From contig JACGCM010002435.1 of assembly GCA_014058105.1 (NCBI GenBank), forward strand, positions 1,798,001 to 1,862,000: a stretch of DNA of 64,000 nt, given 5' to 3'. A program made the translations under genes and the position numbers. This stretch comes from Kingdonia uniflora (lineage: Eukaryota > Streptophyta > Magnoliopsida > Ranunculales > Circaeasteraceae). Each line of letters starts with the position of its first letter. Within the stretch, counting starts at the first letter, position 1. Of the stretch, positions 45,837 to 57,849 are shown piece by piece. Below the pieces are notes generated by a model. That model was not told where the DNA came from. It worked only from the letters and a program-made list of their open reading frames with translations, and searched no databases.

Positions 45837-48405
45837 ATGAGTTTATTTGACTATTACAAAAGGAAGTGGTCTCGCGATGCATTATTTCATACTCTAGGGA
45901 ATAATGATCAAATGCTTCCTCGTCATGGGAATACCAATCAATTGCTTCCTACTCAAGGGAATATCGATCAACATCTTCCTACTCAAGGGAATACCGATCA
46001 ATTGCTTCCTACTCAAGGGAATATTGATCAACAACTTCCTACTCAAGGGAATAAAGATCAATCGCTTCCTACACATGGAAATCCAATTTCACAGCCTTCA
46101 ATACAACAAAATATTGTTAATGAGCATGTCGAACCAAGCTCAAAGCGCATACATATAGAGATTGATTTATCAAGACTTCTGGCAGATCCTGGTTTGCAAA
46201 TCTCAATTTTAAAATATCATCCAAATAATCAAGATTCAGTTCGAAGATCATATCTACAAAATGGTCCATATCAACCTCGTGACTACAATTTTCCTCAAAC
46301 ATTCAATAGTGGAGCTTTTAGGCGCTTTAACATGAAATGGTTTGATGAGTTCCCTGGTTGGTTGGAATATAGCGAAAAAATGATGCTACTTATTATTTAT
46401 TTTGTTATCTTTTTAAGAAAGATAATATTGACCAAGGCGGGGGTGAATCTTTCACATCAAAGGGATTTGATAGTTGGAATAAGAAGGAAAGATTGTAAAT
46501 TCATGTGGGAGGGGTTAACAGTGCTCATAACTGGGCATATAAAAAATGTGAGAACTTATTAAACCCGGAGCAAAATATTCATACTCGAATCGTGAAGCAG
46601 ACTGATGAAAACCTTGATGATTACCGGACGCATCTTACTGCATCAATCCATACAATCCGATTTCTTCTAAAGTAGGGATTATCTTTCCGTGGTCATGATG
46701 AGTCAGAAGAATCAAGCAACAAAGGGAACTTTTTGGAACTTCTACAATATACTGCTGATCATAACAAAATTATTGCAAAATTAGTTTTGAAGAATGCACC
46801 TAAAAATGATAAGCTAGTTTCATCTGATATTCAAAATGTTATTGTGAAAGCCATTACAGATGTGACAACAAAATCTATCCTTAAAGACCTCGGAGGTAAG
46901 CCATTTTCAATTTTAATTGATGAATCTCGAGATATTTCCATTAAAGAACAGATGGCTAACGTCATACGTTATGTTGATGAGAGGGGATGGGTGATTGATT
47001 TTTTTTAGGTATTGCTCATGTTAGTGAGACTACTTCGGCAACATTAAAGGTGATGATTGATGAACTTTTTTCTAAGCATAACTTGAGTATATCAAAATTA
47101 CGAGGACAAGGTTACGATGGAGCAAGTAATATGCAAGGTGAACTTAAGGGCCTTAAGACACTGATTCTAAATGAGAACAAATCAGCTTATTATGTACATT
47201 GTTTTGCTCATCAACTTCAGTTGGCACTTATAGCCGTGGCAAAAAATCAGAGTCAAATAATATCATTCTTTAACATGGTTACAAGTGCATCGAACATTAT
47301 CAGTGGTTCATGTAAATGTCAGGATATTCTTTGTCATGAACAAGTAGATAAAGTTATTGAATAATTAAAAGCAAATGAACGTCAAAGTGGTCGGGGGTTG
47401 AATCAGGAGACAAATATAAACGTCCCGGAGATACCCGTTGGGGGTCATATTATGGTACTCTAGTGAGCTTGATTGATATGTTTTCATCCATAGTTAAAGT
47501 GCTTGATATTGTCGCGATTTATGGCTCAAACTCAAATAAAAAGGGCGAAGCAAGTAGAATTTTTGAATCTATGCAATCTTTTGAGTTTGTCTTAACGCTT
47601 TTTCTTATGAAAATTATATTTGCATTTACTAATGAGTTGTCAAAGGCATTACATCAAAAAGATTAGGATATCGTAAATGCAATGGATTTGGTTAAAGTTG
47701 CCAAGGAAAGATTTCAAATGATGAGAGATAATGGATGGGATTCGCTTTTAAAGGAAGTTACTGCTCATTGTAGCAAACATAAAATCCTAAAAAATGAGTT
47801 TGTACCTAAAGGTCGATCACAGCGTTATGCCAACTTAAGTACAAACGAACAATATTACAGCTCTGAATTGTTCAACAATTGCATAGATCATCAACTTATG
47901 GAGCTAAAAATTCATTTTAATGAAGTGAACACTGAACTACTTCTTTGTATGACATGTTTGAGCCCCAAAGATTCATTTTCTACTTTTGATAAGGAAAGAT
48001 TAATTTGCCTTGTCGAGTTCTATGAAGCCGATTTTTCTCCAGTGGATATCAGATTTCTTTCAGATCAACTTGAAATATATATTGATAATGTGCGTCCAAA
48101 GATTCAGTTTGCAGGTTTAAAAGGGATTGGTGATCTTGTTAAGGTGATGGTTGTAACAAAAAAAAGATAAAGTGTTTCCCTTGGTTTATTCACTTATAAC
48201 TTTGACATTACTTCTACCGGTTGCCATTGCTACTGTTGAGAGAGTTTTTTCAGCTATGCATATTATAAAGAACTACATGCGCAATAGGATGGGGGATCAC
48301 ATCATGAAAGAAACCCTAAAAGACATCATGGATGAAGCGATCATGCAATATTTTCAAACTATGAAGACTCATCGATTCAAGTTAAATGGATTGAAAACTT
48401 GTTAA
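45837..48405 (+). pseudogene. hAT transposase (TTF / DUF4371 / dimerisation type)
   Basis: The protein binds the element ends and cuts them out. N-terminal repeats (six GNxDQxLPTQ units) precede QPRDYNFPQTFNSGAFRRFN and MKWFDEFPGWLEYS, the TTF zinc finger. A lost A in a run near 46376 shifts the frame away from the expected FCYLFK. Later blocks are KPFSILIDESRDISIKEQMA (first Asp), LRGQGYDGASNMQGELKGLK (second Asp), YVHCFAHQLQLALIAVAKNQ and, at the end, PVAIATVERVFSAMHIIKNY, the hAT dimerisation motif. Stops near 46496, 46672, 47006, 47362 and 47664 divide it. Confidence 0.9.
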
Positions 48406-48840
48406 AGACATTGGGGGATTTTTTCTTCTTCTTAAAAACTTATATATTTATGGTTAAATCTGCTTTTGTTTTTGTTTTTTGATCTTCCACTAGCTAATAT
48501 AATATATTTTTTAATCTAATTAAGATATTTTGTTATTTGTTATATTAATGTTATATTTATTATTTGTAAGCAAAATTCAATGAAGTTTATAGTAGGCTTG
48601 ACCCCACTAGGCAAAGTTCCTGGCTTCGCCCCTGAGTATAGTATATATTTTGAACAATTCAATCACATACATGATGTACAACTGTGACCCAGTATTTTAC
48701 TATGTAATCAAAGTTTTTGATATGAAAATCTAGTATTTTTTCTGCATTTATGCTTGCCTAGAAATTTTCATTCCACATGCTCTTTGATTGTCTGAATGTC
48801 TTTGATTAATTGTATCCAATAATTCCCCATATATGACAGG

Positions 48841-51690
48841 ATACTAAGATGGAAGATTTTTTTGAATCAGATTGGTCAAAGGTAATCGGAGATGAGTCAC
48901 CACCAAGGGATGCAAATGAACGTACGTTGGGTATGTATTTCAGAACACTTGATTGTGCCATAAATTCTTTGTTTGTGGAAGCCCCATATGAAAGGCAATA
49001 TTTTGATACAGTGAATGATGCATGTTTGTATTATGAACAATATGGAAGGAAGCAAGGGTTTTCCACAAAGAAGCACAATTCTACAAAGTGACTAAGATCC
49101 GACGAGATTGGAAGAGTACATTTTTCTTATTTGAGCAATGGTTTATCGAAGAAGAACAAAATAATTAATCCTGATACAAGTGGACAAGATGGGAAGAAGT
49201 GTCCTCTTACCAATGCGGGTATAAAGCTATATTGAACATTAATTGGAAAGAAAAACTTGGTAAATTTGTTGTTTCCAGTTTCTTAGATGTGCATAACCAC
49301 AAACTTGTCTCACCTCGTAACCACCATCGTATGAAGATTAATCGTTTCTTTCCAGATGCTGTAAAAAAATATAATAAAGATTTTTGTGCTTCACAACATT
49401 TCAGTTAGCAAGGTGCCTGCCTATTCCCAGACAAGACCTTCAATAAAGGTAATTGTTACAACCACAAAGCTAAAGTTAACAAGGAACGTCTATCAAGTTG
49501 TGATGCACAGGCTGCATTGGAGTGGTTTAAGAAGAAACAAGTCAAAGATCTTATGACCTACTTCGATATTCAGCTCGATGATGATGATAGAGCACTTAAC
49601 CTGTTTTGGATAGATGGGCGATCATGAATGGTGTATGAGGCTTTTGGGGATGTGGTCACTTTTGATACCACATATCGTATAAATGTTTATAAGATTCCAT
49701 TTGCTCCATTCGTGAAAATAAACAACCACTACCAAATAATTCAACTTGGATGTGTTTTGTTGAGGAATGAGTAAGAGACCACCTTTACTTGGTTATTCCA
49801 TACAAGGCTAAAGGCGATGAGCAATAAACACCACATGACAATTATCACTAACTAAGATGTTGTAATGGGTACAGCCATCCCCAAGATTAGTCTTAGTTTT
49901 ATCAGCATACAAATTAATGACTGAATACATTTCTCGACTATTATGAAGTTAGTAATTATTGACAAGTTAGCACTTCGAATGGATGCAGTTATTGACAAAA
50001 ATCATGAGTACAGAATGTCGATTGATTATGTATTCGACAATATATAGTTAACTAACATATACATTTTCTCCCATGTCTTAGTTTTATCAGCATACAAATT
50101 AATGACTGAATACATTTCTCGACTATTATGAAGTTAGTAATTATTGACAAGTTAGCACTTCGACTGGATGCAGTTATCGACAAAAATTAGGAGTACAAAA
50201 TGTTGATTGATTATGTATTCGACAATATATAGTTAACTAACATATACATTTTCTCCCATGTCTTCCCAAACATAATACATCGGTTTTGCCTATGGCACAT
50301 CACACACAAGATCCTTGAAAAAATTAGGCATGTTTATCAAGATCCATCTACATTTAAAACTGATATTGATTCAATAATCTGCAACAGATATGATCCCGTA
50401 GAGTTCAATAGAAGGTGGAATGAGCTTACGATAAAGCATAAACTTGATGAGAACAATTGAATGCAAGGGATATTTAACATAAGAGAAAGATGGATACTTT
50501 TGTGGAATAGTAATACTTTCTATGCTGGCATGAGTACTACAGGCCGAAGCAAGTTAACAAATAATTTCTTCAATGGTTAGCTGCTTCCTTCAAGTGGTAT
50601 GTATAGTTTTGCGATGAAATATGCGACAACTCTATTGAAGACATTTGAAAAATAAAATGAAGAGGAATTCCAATTTTAACATAGATATCGATAAGTCAGA
50701 CCTCATCAAGCACCACTAAAACACGTAGCAAAGATTTATACCAGGAAAATTTTCCATAAAGTTGAAGACCAATTCAATAAAATTGTTCGTTTTGTAGCAA
50801 TAAAGAAGAGTGTAGACAACAACGTATAAGAAATACTTGTGAAGTCACATAATGAACCACCAAAATCTTTTGAATTTAAGATAGACTTAGCCAGTCTAAT
50901 AGGCCATTATGGATGCAAGTTGTTCGAGTATGTAGGGCTGCCATATTGTTATTTCTTTAAGGTTTTCTCAAAATGCGATGTTCGAGTATGTAGGGCTACC
51001 ATATTGTTATCTTTTCATTCTACCATGGTGGAAGATTGGTGCAAACAAATATCCGTGATCGTACGACGAGAGTTTCTTGGATGTAAAAAACTTGGGGAAA
51101 CCATTACGCCATAGCCACCTTTCATTTCGAGCAGTGAACCTATTTGAGAGGGCATCAAAGACTAAAGTAAACTTTGAATATGCAATTTCAAGGCTAGACG
51201 AGCTTGAGTTACAACTAGATGTGTACGATGCATCTCTAACTTAAATGGAAGGGTCCGATCCTGCAATGTCAGCTCCATTAGCTGAAATAGTGATATCTTC
51301 CGCTCCCATTTTGGATCTTCTTGTGGCACAAACCAAAGGCTATACAAAAGATGGTTACAAGAAAGGTGGCAGATGGAAGGGAAAAATGAAGATAGCTGTT
51401 GAAAAGAGGAAGAGAACATGCAAAGCATGTGAAGTCTTTAGCAGCCACGAAAAAAGTACTTACCCACAATTGAAATTATTGTTTGTAAATGTAGAAGCTA
51501 GTGAGTACAATATATGCTAAAACCTAAAATAAGTAGTTCCTTGAAGCTTTTATGATAACATATGCTGAATATTACTAATTTATTTATCTCATTACATATG
51601 TAGGGGCTGCCAATGATGCTGGACTCGAAACATAGTCAGAAGACTATGGTGAAGGGAGCTGCTAAACAGCTTGATATGATTGTAGATTTT
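48841..51690 (+). pseudogene. FAR1-type MULE transposase, catalytic residue changed
   Basis: FAR1/FHY3-related transposases bind Mutator ends and catalyse cut-and-paste movement. After an acceptor (TATATGACAG) the N-terminal DNA-binding region reads NDACLYYEQYGRKQGFSTKK and LGKFVVSSFLDVHNHKLVSP. The core has MVYEAFGDVVTFDTTYRINV (first Asp), IITN-stop-DVVMGTAIPK (second Asp region, stop in TDQD), VFPNIIHRFCLWHITHKILE and FYAGMSTTGRSKLTNNFFNG. The family has RSE in this last motif, so the catalytic Glu is Lys (codon 50551-50553). A 370-bp duplicated block interrupts between the second Asp and VFPN. The SWIM motif GCKLFEYVGLPYCYFFKVFS has lost a Cys and the His. A zinc-knuckle tail RKRTCKACEVFSSHEKSTYP follows. 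Confidence 0.9.
49891..50261. repeat. Tandem duplication of 185 bp inside the MULE transposase
   Basis: Copies at 49891 and 50076 share TCTTAGTTTTATCAGCATAC and ATTCGACAATATATAG, with a handful of differences. They contain TGTCGA-type sites and separate two parts of the transposase core; the coding sequence resumes at VFPN (about 50262). Confidence 0.9.
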
Positions 51691-51894
51691 AGATTTATTG
51701 GGATTGTTATGTTGTACCTGAAATTTTATTTTTAGCGATACTAAGTATTTTATAACTTGATGATGGTGACATTGCTTATGATAAATAAAATGTTGGTTTG
51801 TCCCGCTTCATTATTTGTCTATAATATTGAGTATGCATATTATTGTCACCTGATGCAGATCAGTTTACTCTGTATTGCTAGTTATATTGAAAAT

Positions 51895-52080
51895 TTGTTA
51901 TCGACTGACGCACTCATCAAGAATAAATAGGTAAATTTTATCGATTATGGAGTGTTCGATAATTTGAAATGTCGACTGTTATATGTACTCAACAACAACG
52001 ACTGAACTAAATGTGCTGACAATAACAGCTATATATGTCGCCTTATAGTTTATTGATAGCAACTCAAAATTAATATATTC
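51895..52080. repeat. TGTCGA-type repeats after the transposase
   Basis: ATCGACTGACGC, ATCGATTATGGAGTGTTCGA, TGTCGACTG and TGTCGCCTTATAG are closely spaced, continuing the same repeat family. Confidence 0.6.
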
Positions 52081-52199
52081 CATAAATCAAAGAGAGATAG
52101 CTACAATTTAAAGATTTAACGTCAAGTTTACATCATCCAAAAACATACAAATATTTATAGCATTCAAGAAAACAAGTCATGCATTTTATAATCTCATAG

Positions 52200-53100
52200 G
52201 TTAAGTTTGTTGTCTTTCATCAACTTCATCCAAGCTTTATTTCGCGTGTAGAAATAACTCTTCACACATGCCATCTAAAAATTATCTGCAATCTCTAATT
52301 GAACATGCACCCACCATGGTGTAGAAATCAAAGGAATAAGTGATAAGTACATGGCCTTCAATTTCACAAAGTGTTCATCAGATGTCATCCCAACCCACCA
52401 ATACTTAGTACTAACAACAAGAATATTTTTAAACCTCATTTCTTTGGTAATCTTGTTGTTTTCTTTGAACTAGAACAAAGGTAATAAGGTTAAGGCTTCA
52501 TTGTTGCTGATGAAGATCACCCACCTTCTCGTAACATGTTGCCAACAAATGACCCATATACAAATATTCCAAAAAGAAGTTAATGACCCATAGAAAAGTG
52601 TCATACATTTTCTCTCCCAAATCAGTACAAGCTACATTCAACGTCTGACTGAACACACTCTTCCAATAAGAAGGTCTCTTGGTCATCAAGGTACACACGA
52701 CTTCTTCACATTCAAGAACTTTAATTGGCTCTGATAGACATATGATGCAGTAACCGTAAACGTTGTATTTCCATCTCTTTCAACATCACGTATATTAACA
52801 TCGAACCAATTAAATGGTTGAAATAAGGTCTACCTTAGATTGGTTTTCCAATCTATCTTCTTCAACCTCGAATCGATCATTTCATTATAGTTTTTCCACT
52901 ATTAATTTTAAGTCATCTTATTATTCCCCTTTTTGACCCTCTTGAGTAATAGTTACAAGTTTAGTGAATTATAGACTTATTTCTTCCCATGTTGGGTCTT
53001 CAGTATCCTCAAAGTTTCCTCTTTTAATGACATTTTTTAGTGTTTGGCACCACACTTCATACAACACAAATCTAACTCAGATAGCGTTGTTACAGATTAA
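52200..53100 (-). pseudogene. Unrecognised minus-strand coding remnant in the MULE
   Basis: Open blocks in changing frames read NWFDVNIRDVERDGNTTFTV, PSYWKSVFSQTLNVACTDLG with EKMYDTFLWVINFFLEYLYM, and VGMTSDEHFVKLKAMYLSLI with PWWVHVQLEIADN. They lie on the same strand as the PMD gene and downstream of it, so they may be its decayed 3' part or another MULE gene. I see no Ulp1-type catalytic pattern. Confidence 0.4.
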
Positions 53101-53429
53101 AATAAAGTAATATAAACATTAAACTATAAGGTTGGATGACAAAGGTGCACACCCATTCATTATTGTCATTCTCAAGGTTCAATTTCATATCTTTGGATAT
53201 GATAAGTTTGGTTTGCAGTATAGTATAGGGAAGATTTAGAGACACATCATTCATATTTGGTTAAAATGAATTTAGAAGTCAAAGTAGAAATGAACTTACA
53301 AGCCTGGTGGTTTCGTGAATATATTTGGTATACTACCTGTTATGAGTAGCCTTTACCTGATAATCATGGGTTTATACATAAGCACACTAAATCAACATAC
53401 ACATGACCTACTTAGAAATTAAAGTAGAT

Positions 53430-53910
53430 GTCATCGAGTATGCAGTATATCAGCAATACAATGTCGGCCATCACCTTCTGTGATAATAAATTATTAGTGT
53501 TACTATACTTCGACAATTGACAAATATGGTCATTTTCGAGAATGCAGAATATCAATAAAATTATTATCGACGTCATGAAAATACCAACGATTATGTAGAG
53601 TACGACATGGATATTTATATCAACTAGGTAGTCAAAATCAACCATAATCTTGTTTACTCCATATATTGTCGACTACTACATAGTTCGATAAAAATGTGCA
53701 TATACACATAAAGTAATTATCGAATACCACAAAATGCGACAATTTTGTAAAGTTATAACATTGTCGATTTAACGGCATATATGACAATATTTAATTGTAT
53801 ATTATTCGACATTTGTTGACTACTGCATCAATAGACAAAATGGTGTATATATAACAAAAAGCAATTGTTGGCTACGGCTTCATAAGACAATTTCTCAAAG
53901 TATAAAAGGA
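53430..53910. repeat. TGTCGA-type repeat array in the MULE
   Basis: TTGTCGACTACTACATAG, GTTCGATAAAAATGTGCATA, ATTGTCGATTTAACGG and similar units recur. The spacing of ATTGTCGA/TCGACAAT sites is roughly 50-60 bp. Confidence 0.75.
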
Positions 53911-54069
53911 CACAGAACCAGTTAAACATTATCACCTTCTACTTCTATCAATGTACATTACTACATAGGGATCTAACCAAATATAGGTTGTTCCAAGTCG
54001 CAAAATCATAAGTCACGTTTAATACAAGTTCACCAATGTCAAGATTAACTTACATTCTCATCTTTCTCA

Positions 54070-55800
54070 CTTAAATTTCCTTTTAGCTTCTTCATATTTT
54101 ACATTTAACTCATGATATTTTTGGTTCCACTCTTGGTTTCCTATGACGGTTCCCTCTGACATTGTAACTAGGTTTAGCTATACATAGAAACAAAGGTACT
54201 CATGAAATAACTCATATAGGCATATGGGATATACTATATTATAAATATATAAAAATTCATACTCATAGGTATGGGTTGTTGTTCTTATTTTCCAAGTTGA
54301 TCCATCAACTTCTCATTGACAGCATTCAGGTTCTCGCACTCCAACACCTATTATCAATCATAAATTAGTACAACCCAGAAAGTGAATAATTGTGAATGAA
54401 CTTGTTTCTACATGGTATTCACAATACTTACTTTTGTTTTCCATTGTAGCTGTAAAGCTTCAAGTGAATTGCTTAATTTAATTTTTTTTAATGCATCTTC
54501 TACCAACTTTTTATTTACTTCTCTCAATGAACTGCACTCCAATGTATAATGACAAACATTTATGGTTAAGGCTACTAACATCTATGACATCTATGAACAA
54601 CATAGAAGGAAGGGAATGCTAAAATATTTGGAACTAAAGTAGAACAGAACTAGGGATACCTTATCATTCAGCTTCTTTATAGTCTCGCTGTAATCTTTCT
54701 CACAAATCGAGTCGACCACTTTCTTCACTTGAAAGTTTATTTCCAATTTATTATTTGCCTCTCTCAAAGTATCTCATTCAACTGTCTAGAATAGTAACAA
54801 AGTAATTTATTGAAGTTATGAAGTTGTCGATTGAACTGAATATACGACAATGCTTAGCGTATGTTACTCTAAATTTGTCGAATACCACAAAGTTTGACAA
54901 AATAGTGCATATATTAATTGTTGACGACCATTACAAGCGATAATTTGTCAACATCATAACATTGTCGATAAACTGCATATCCGACAATATTTTGTAACAA
55001 AATACTATTAGTTTGCAAGAGAAAAGGGGAGGTAGGGGGGGGGGTGCATCTTCAACTCCAATGCTTGAACCAATTCTAATTTGGCATGATCTTCCACCTT
55101 CTTTGCTTATCTTAATGAACTACATTCCAATGTCTAATGGCAAGAATGCCTGGTTGGGGTTACTAATCACATCTATGGCATCTATGAACATCAACTATTG
55201 TCGAGTACTACATAGTTCAACAAAAAGTGCATATACACACGTTTTTTTTGTCGATGAAAACTGCATATATGATAATATTTTGTAACTAAGTTGCTTTAAT
55301 TCTCGACTACTGCATCAGTTAACAAAAAGGCGTCTATTAACAGACAGTAATTGTCGACTTGCAAAGTATACAACAATAGAGCTAAGTCTTTTAATTGTCA
55401 AGAACCAACCACTAGTGCAACAAAAAACTATGTAGGTCAGCAAGAGAAATGAGGGGGGGGGGGGGTGCACACCTTCAACTCTAATGCACAAACTAATTCT
55501 GATTTAGCCTGGTCTTCCATCTCATTTCTTGACTTTCGGTAATTAACTTCAAACTTCTAGTTAAAGATCTTATCTTCCAAACAATGGATATCTTCATTGC
55601 AATGAAGAGGAACCTGGTCCTCAACCTGTAAAAAATTTCAAGCCAATATTAGAACAAAAAAAAAACTACTACAAACACTATAACAACAATCACATACTCA
55701 CATTTTCACTATGCGCAACACCACCCACATTCCCCTTCTTGGTTGCCTCATCATTTGCGTCAAGATCAGCAATATCTGGACATAGCCTGGTGACTTAAAC
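54070..55800 (-). pseudogene. Coiled-coil 3' exons of the MULE PMD gene
   Basis: A series of short minus-strand exons is rich in Lys, Glu, Leu and Asn: CALELKV after MEDQAKSELV (about 55480), a near copy MEDHAKLEL-type exon (about 55050), DYSETIKKLNDK (about 54670), SLREVNKKLVEDALKKIKLS (about 54500) and EWNQKYHELNVKYEEAKRKF (about 54100). Together they form a long coiled coil. They are separated by TGTCGA repeat introns. PMD proteins on transposons often end in such coils; linkage to the PMD exons upstream is by strand and position. Confidence 0.55.
54815..55440. repeat. Two TGTCGA-type arrays flanking a duplicated coiled-coil exon
   Basis: Arrays at about 54815-55000 and 55190-55440 contain ATTGTCGATAAACTGCATAT, ATTGTCGACTTGC and related units. 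Each is followed on the right by a coiled-coil exon, and each exon border has a run of G on the plus strand (about 11 at 55035 and 13 at 55452). Confidence 0.75.
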
Positions 55801-55849
55801 TAAATTAAACTATTCAAAGTAATCTGAACACATATAGGAAATCTATCAT

Positions 55850-57820
55850 ATGCTTTCTTCCCTCTCATCGGGATTAGACATTCCTTCCATTTCTCTTCAG
55901 AGAATAGATCCTACCATTCATACTTTAGCTTGTATGGGCATGGTTTAGTAACAAAATGCAAACTGCTCTTCTCAGGACATATTGAAACATTAGGTTCAGT
56001 TTGCTTTCGGCTGAATTATCGTTATACTCTATCAAGATAGTACGGCTCTTTATGCTCAGAAATACTAGTCAACCCTGTGAAATCAGTAATTTTTTTGAAT
56101 GAATATGTGTGCTTCCTCTTTTCTAAGTACGGGTCCCACACAACCTAAATAATGAATGATATATGACATCTATATTAGTAAATAAAATCAATAAAATTCC
56201 CATATTTAAGACTATAAAAGAAAAAGATTGAATCAAAGTTAAACTTATATCCTCAAGCTTATAATTGTTAAGAGCTTTCCTAAACATTCTTAAAGCTTTC
56301 TCACCAGTTCTTTCAGTTATCATCCTAGACCAAAGCCACCTCGTACAAGACTCAAGAGCACCAGAATGCTTAGGTTTGGGAATGTCAGGCAACTTGAGGA
56401 AGTGCTCTAATATCTAGGACTATAAGAAAGCTAACCTTGATTAAAAAGGTGCAAATAGCAACAGTTCAACAATAAAATGAAATAATGGATGCATAAAACT
56501 TACCTCTAATAATGTAGTATAGCATGCAAATACTTTACCATGAACTCTTGAAGCAACACCTAAACTATAATATAGGTGTGTCAAAAAGGCAGTTTCCTAT
56601 GACCATATAATATCTAAGTTTTTGCTCTTAAAGAAGTTTAGATACTTGGCTGACACATCTGTCCCTTTCTTGGTAGGAAAAAGAAAAGATTCAAGAACAT
56701 AAAACATGTATGCTTTTGCAACTGCACGAGAAAACAAACTCATGGGTTCTGATAAAGAAGATGACTCACCAACCTCTATTTCTTCATTGTCCTTAGAACT
56801 TTTGCTTTTAAGCTTGTATGCAAAAAAATCTACAATCTTCACAAGTGAAAGAGATATTCCCTACCCTCCAACCTTCATATCATGGTAAATTTGATCACTT
56901 TGAAACAAACAGTCTCTAAACACCCGCTTCACATTATTTGCTCCCCATTTACCCTAAATAATTGTTACATCACCTTCAATTCTCAATCCAATTAACCTCC
57001 AAACATCATCTAACGTTAGAGTAATCTCGCCCCATTTGAAATGGAAAGTATTAGTCTCAGGTTACCAATGTTTAGAGAAAGCTATAATCAAAGCTGCATT
57101 GTAGTATTTATAAGATATGGCCCCAATTCTCCCTAGCCCTTACAGATTAGCTAGATTTTGAACCTTTTCAATCTCCATATCAATATCCCAACAAGGACTG
57201 TGATGAAAGACTCGTAAACAACCCGGGAACTATAGCTTTCGCTCTATATGTCTTAAAGCTAGTCAACAAAGGCTTATCTCTAGGACCATATTCATCAACA
57301 TCTGTTTTTAAACTATCTGATTCGTTATTGTTATTCTCACCGCCACCTTCTCCGTCTGATCTAATAGTACCTTGTTCTTCGACCGAATTGTTCATAAAAG
57401 GTTCAAATTGGGCATTATCGCAAGTAAGAACTTCATTAGTACCTCGTTCATCATATGTATTAGAGTCTTCTCCAGACTCCCCTTGGGAATCATTAGAACC
57501 TTATGCATTTCCCTTATTTGATTGGGTTTCCAAATTCTCATCTTCTTGAGGAGTCCCACTTATAGTATACTCAAAAACTAATTGGGGGTCACTGCCACCT
57601 ACAGCTATATCCATAGCTCCCTGTACTATGCAATTATCATTTCCAGTATTAAGGCCTTTATTGGCAGTATACACTTGTTTTCCCCTACCTGAAGTTGTTT
57701 TATTTCTTTTCACAGGAATACGTGGAGACTTGTTATAATTCAGATACGTAGTGTATGCTCTCTCCAAGTTTAGCTATTCCTTATGGAGGATGTTGGGGGT
57801 ATCTTTCCCTTTGATGCCAT
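55850..57820 (-). pseudogene. Plant mobile domain (PMD) gene of the MULE
   Basis: An ATG at 57820 opens MASKGKIPPTSS. The N-terminal part is polar (RIPVKRNKTTSGRGKQVYTA, NNNNESDSLKTDVDEYGPRD). The domain core TNTFHFKWGEITLTLDDVWR with LIGLRIEGD (about 57060-56980) matches the PMD signature THTFHFPxGExTITLEDVxxLLGLxIDG. VGESSSLSEPMSLFSRAVAK, AYMFYVLESFLFPTKKGTDV and the W-x-TAFLTHLYYSLGVASR block follow, then RWLWSRMITERTGEKALRMF. Several stops occur. It points toward the transposase gene and starts close to the right inverted repeat. Whether it helps transposition is not known. Confidence 0.8.
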
Positions 57821-57849
57821 CCTACTTAACAAAGAAATAAAGATTACCA

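Larger units (their letters stand above)
43871..48634 (+). mobile_element. hAT transposon nested in the MULE, with a duplicated 5' part
   Basis: It starts CAGTAGCGAAACTAGG and ends CCTGGCTTCGCCCCTG, imperfect inverted repeats of the hAT CAGGGGCGGAGCCAGG type. The flanking 8-bp duplications AGTGTAGT (43863-43870) and AGTATAGT (48635-48642) differ at one base. Its first 1.27 kb occur twice: the second copy starts at 45143 with CAGTGGCGAAGCTAAGG, interrupting the reading frame of the first. The transposase is a TTF zinc-finger, DUF4371 and hAT-dimerisation type (ZMYM1-like). Confidence 0.85.

Noticed and set aside
52200..53100. Ulp1 (C48) peptidase gene of a Kaonashi-type MULE
   Set aside because: I looked for the His-Asp-Cys pattern and the NHWVL-type motif and found none.
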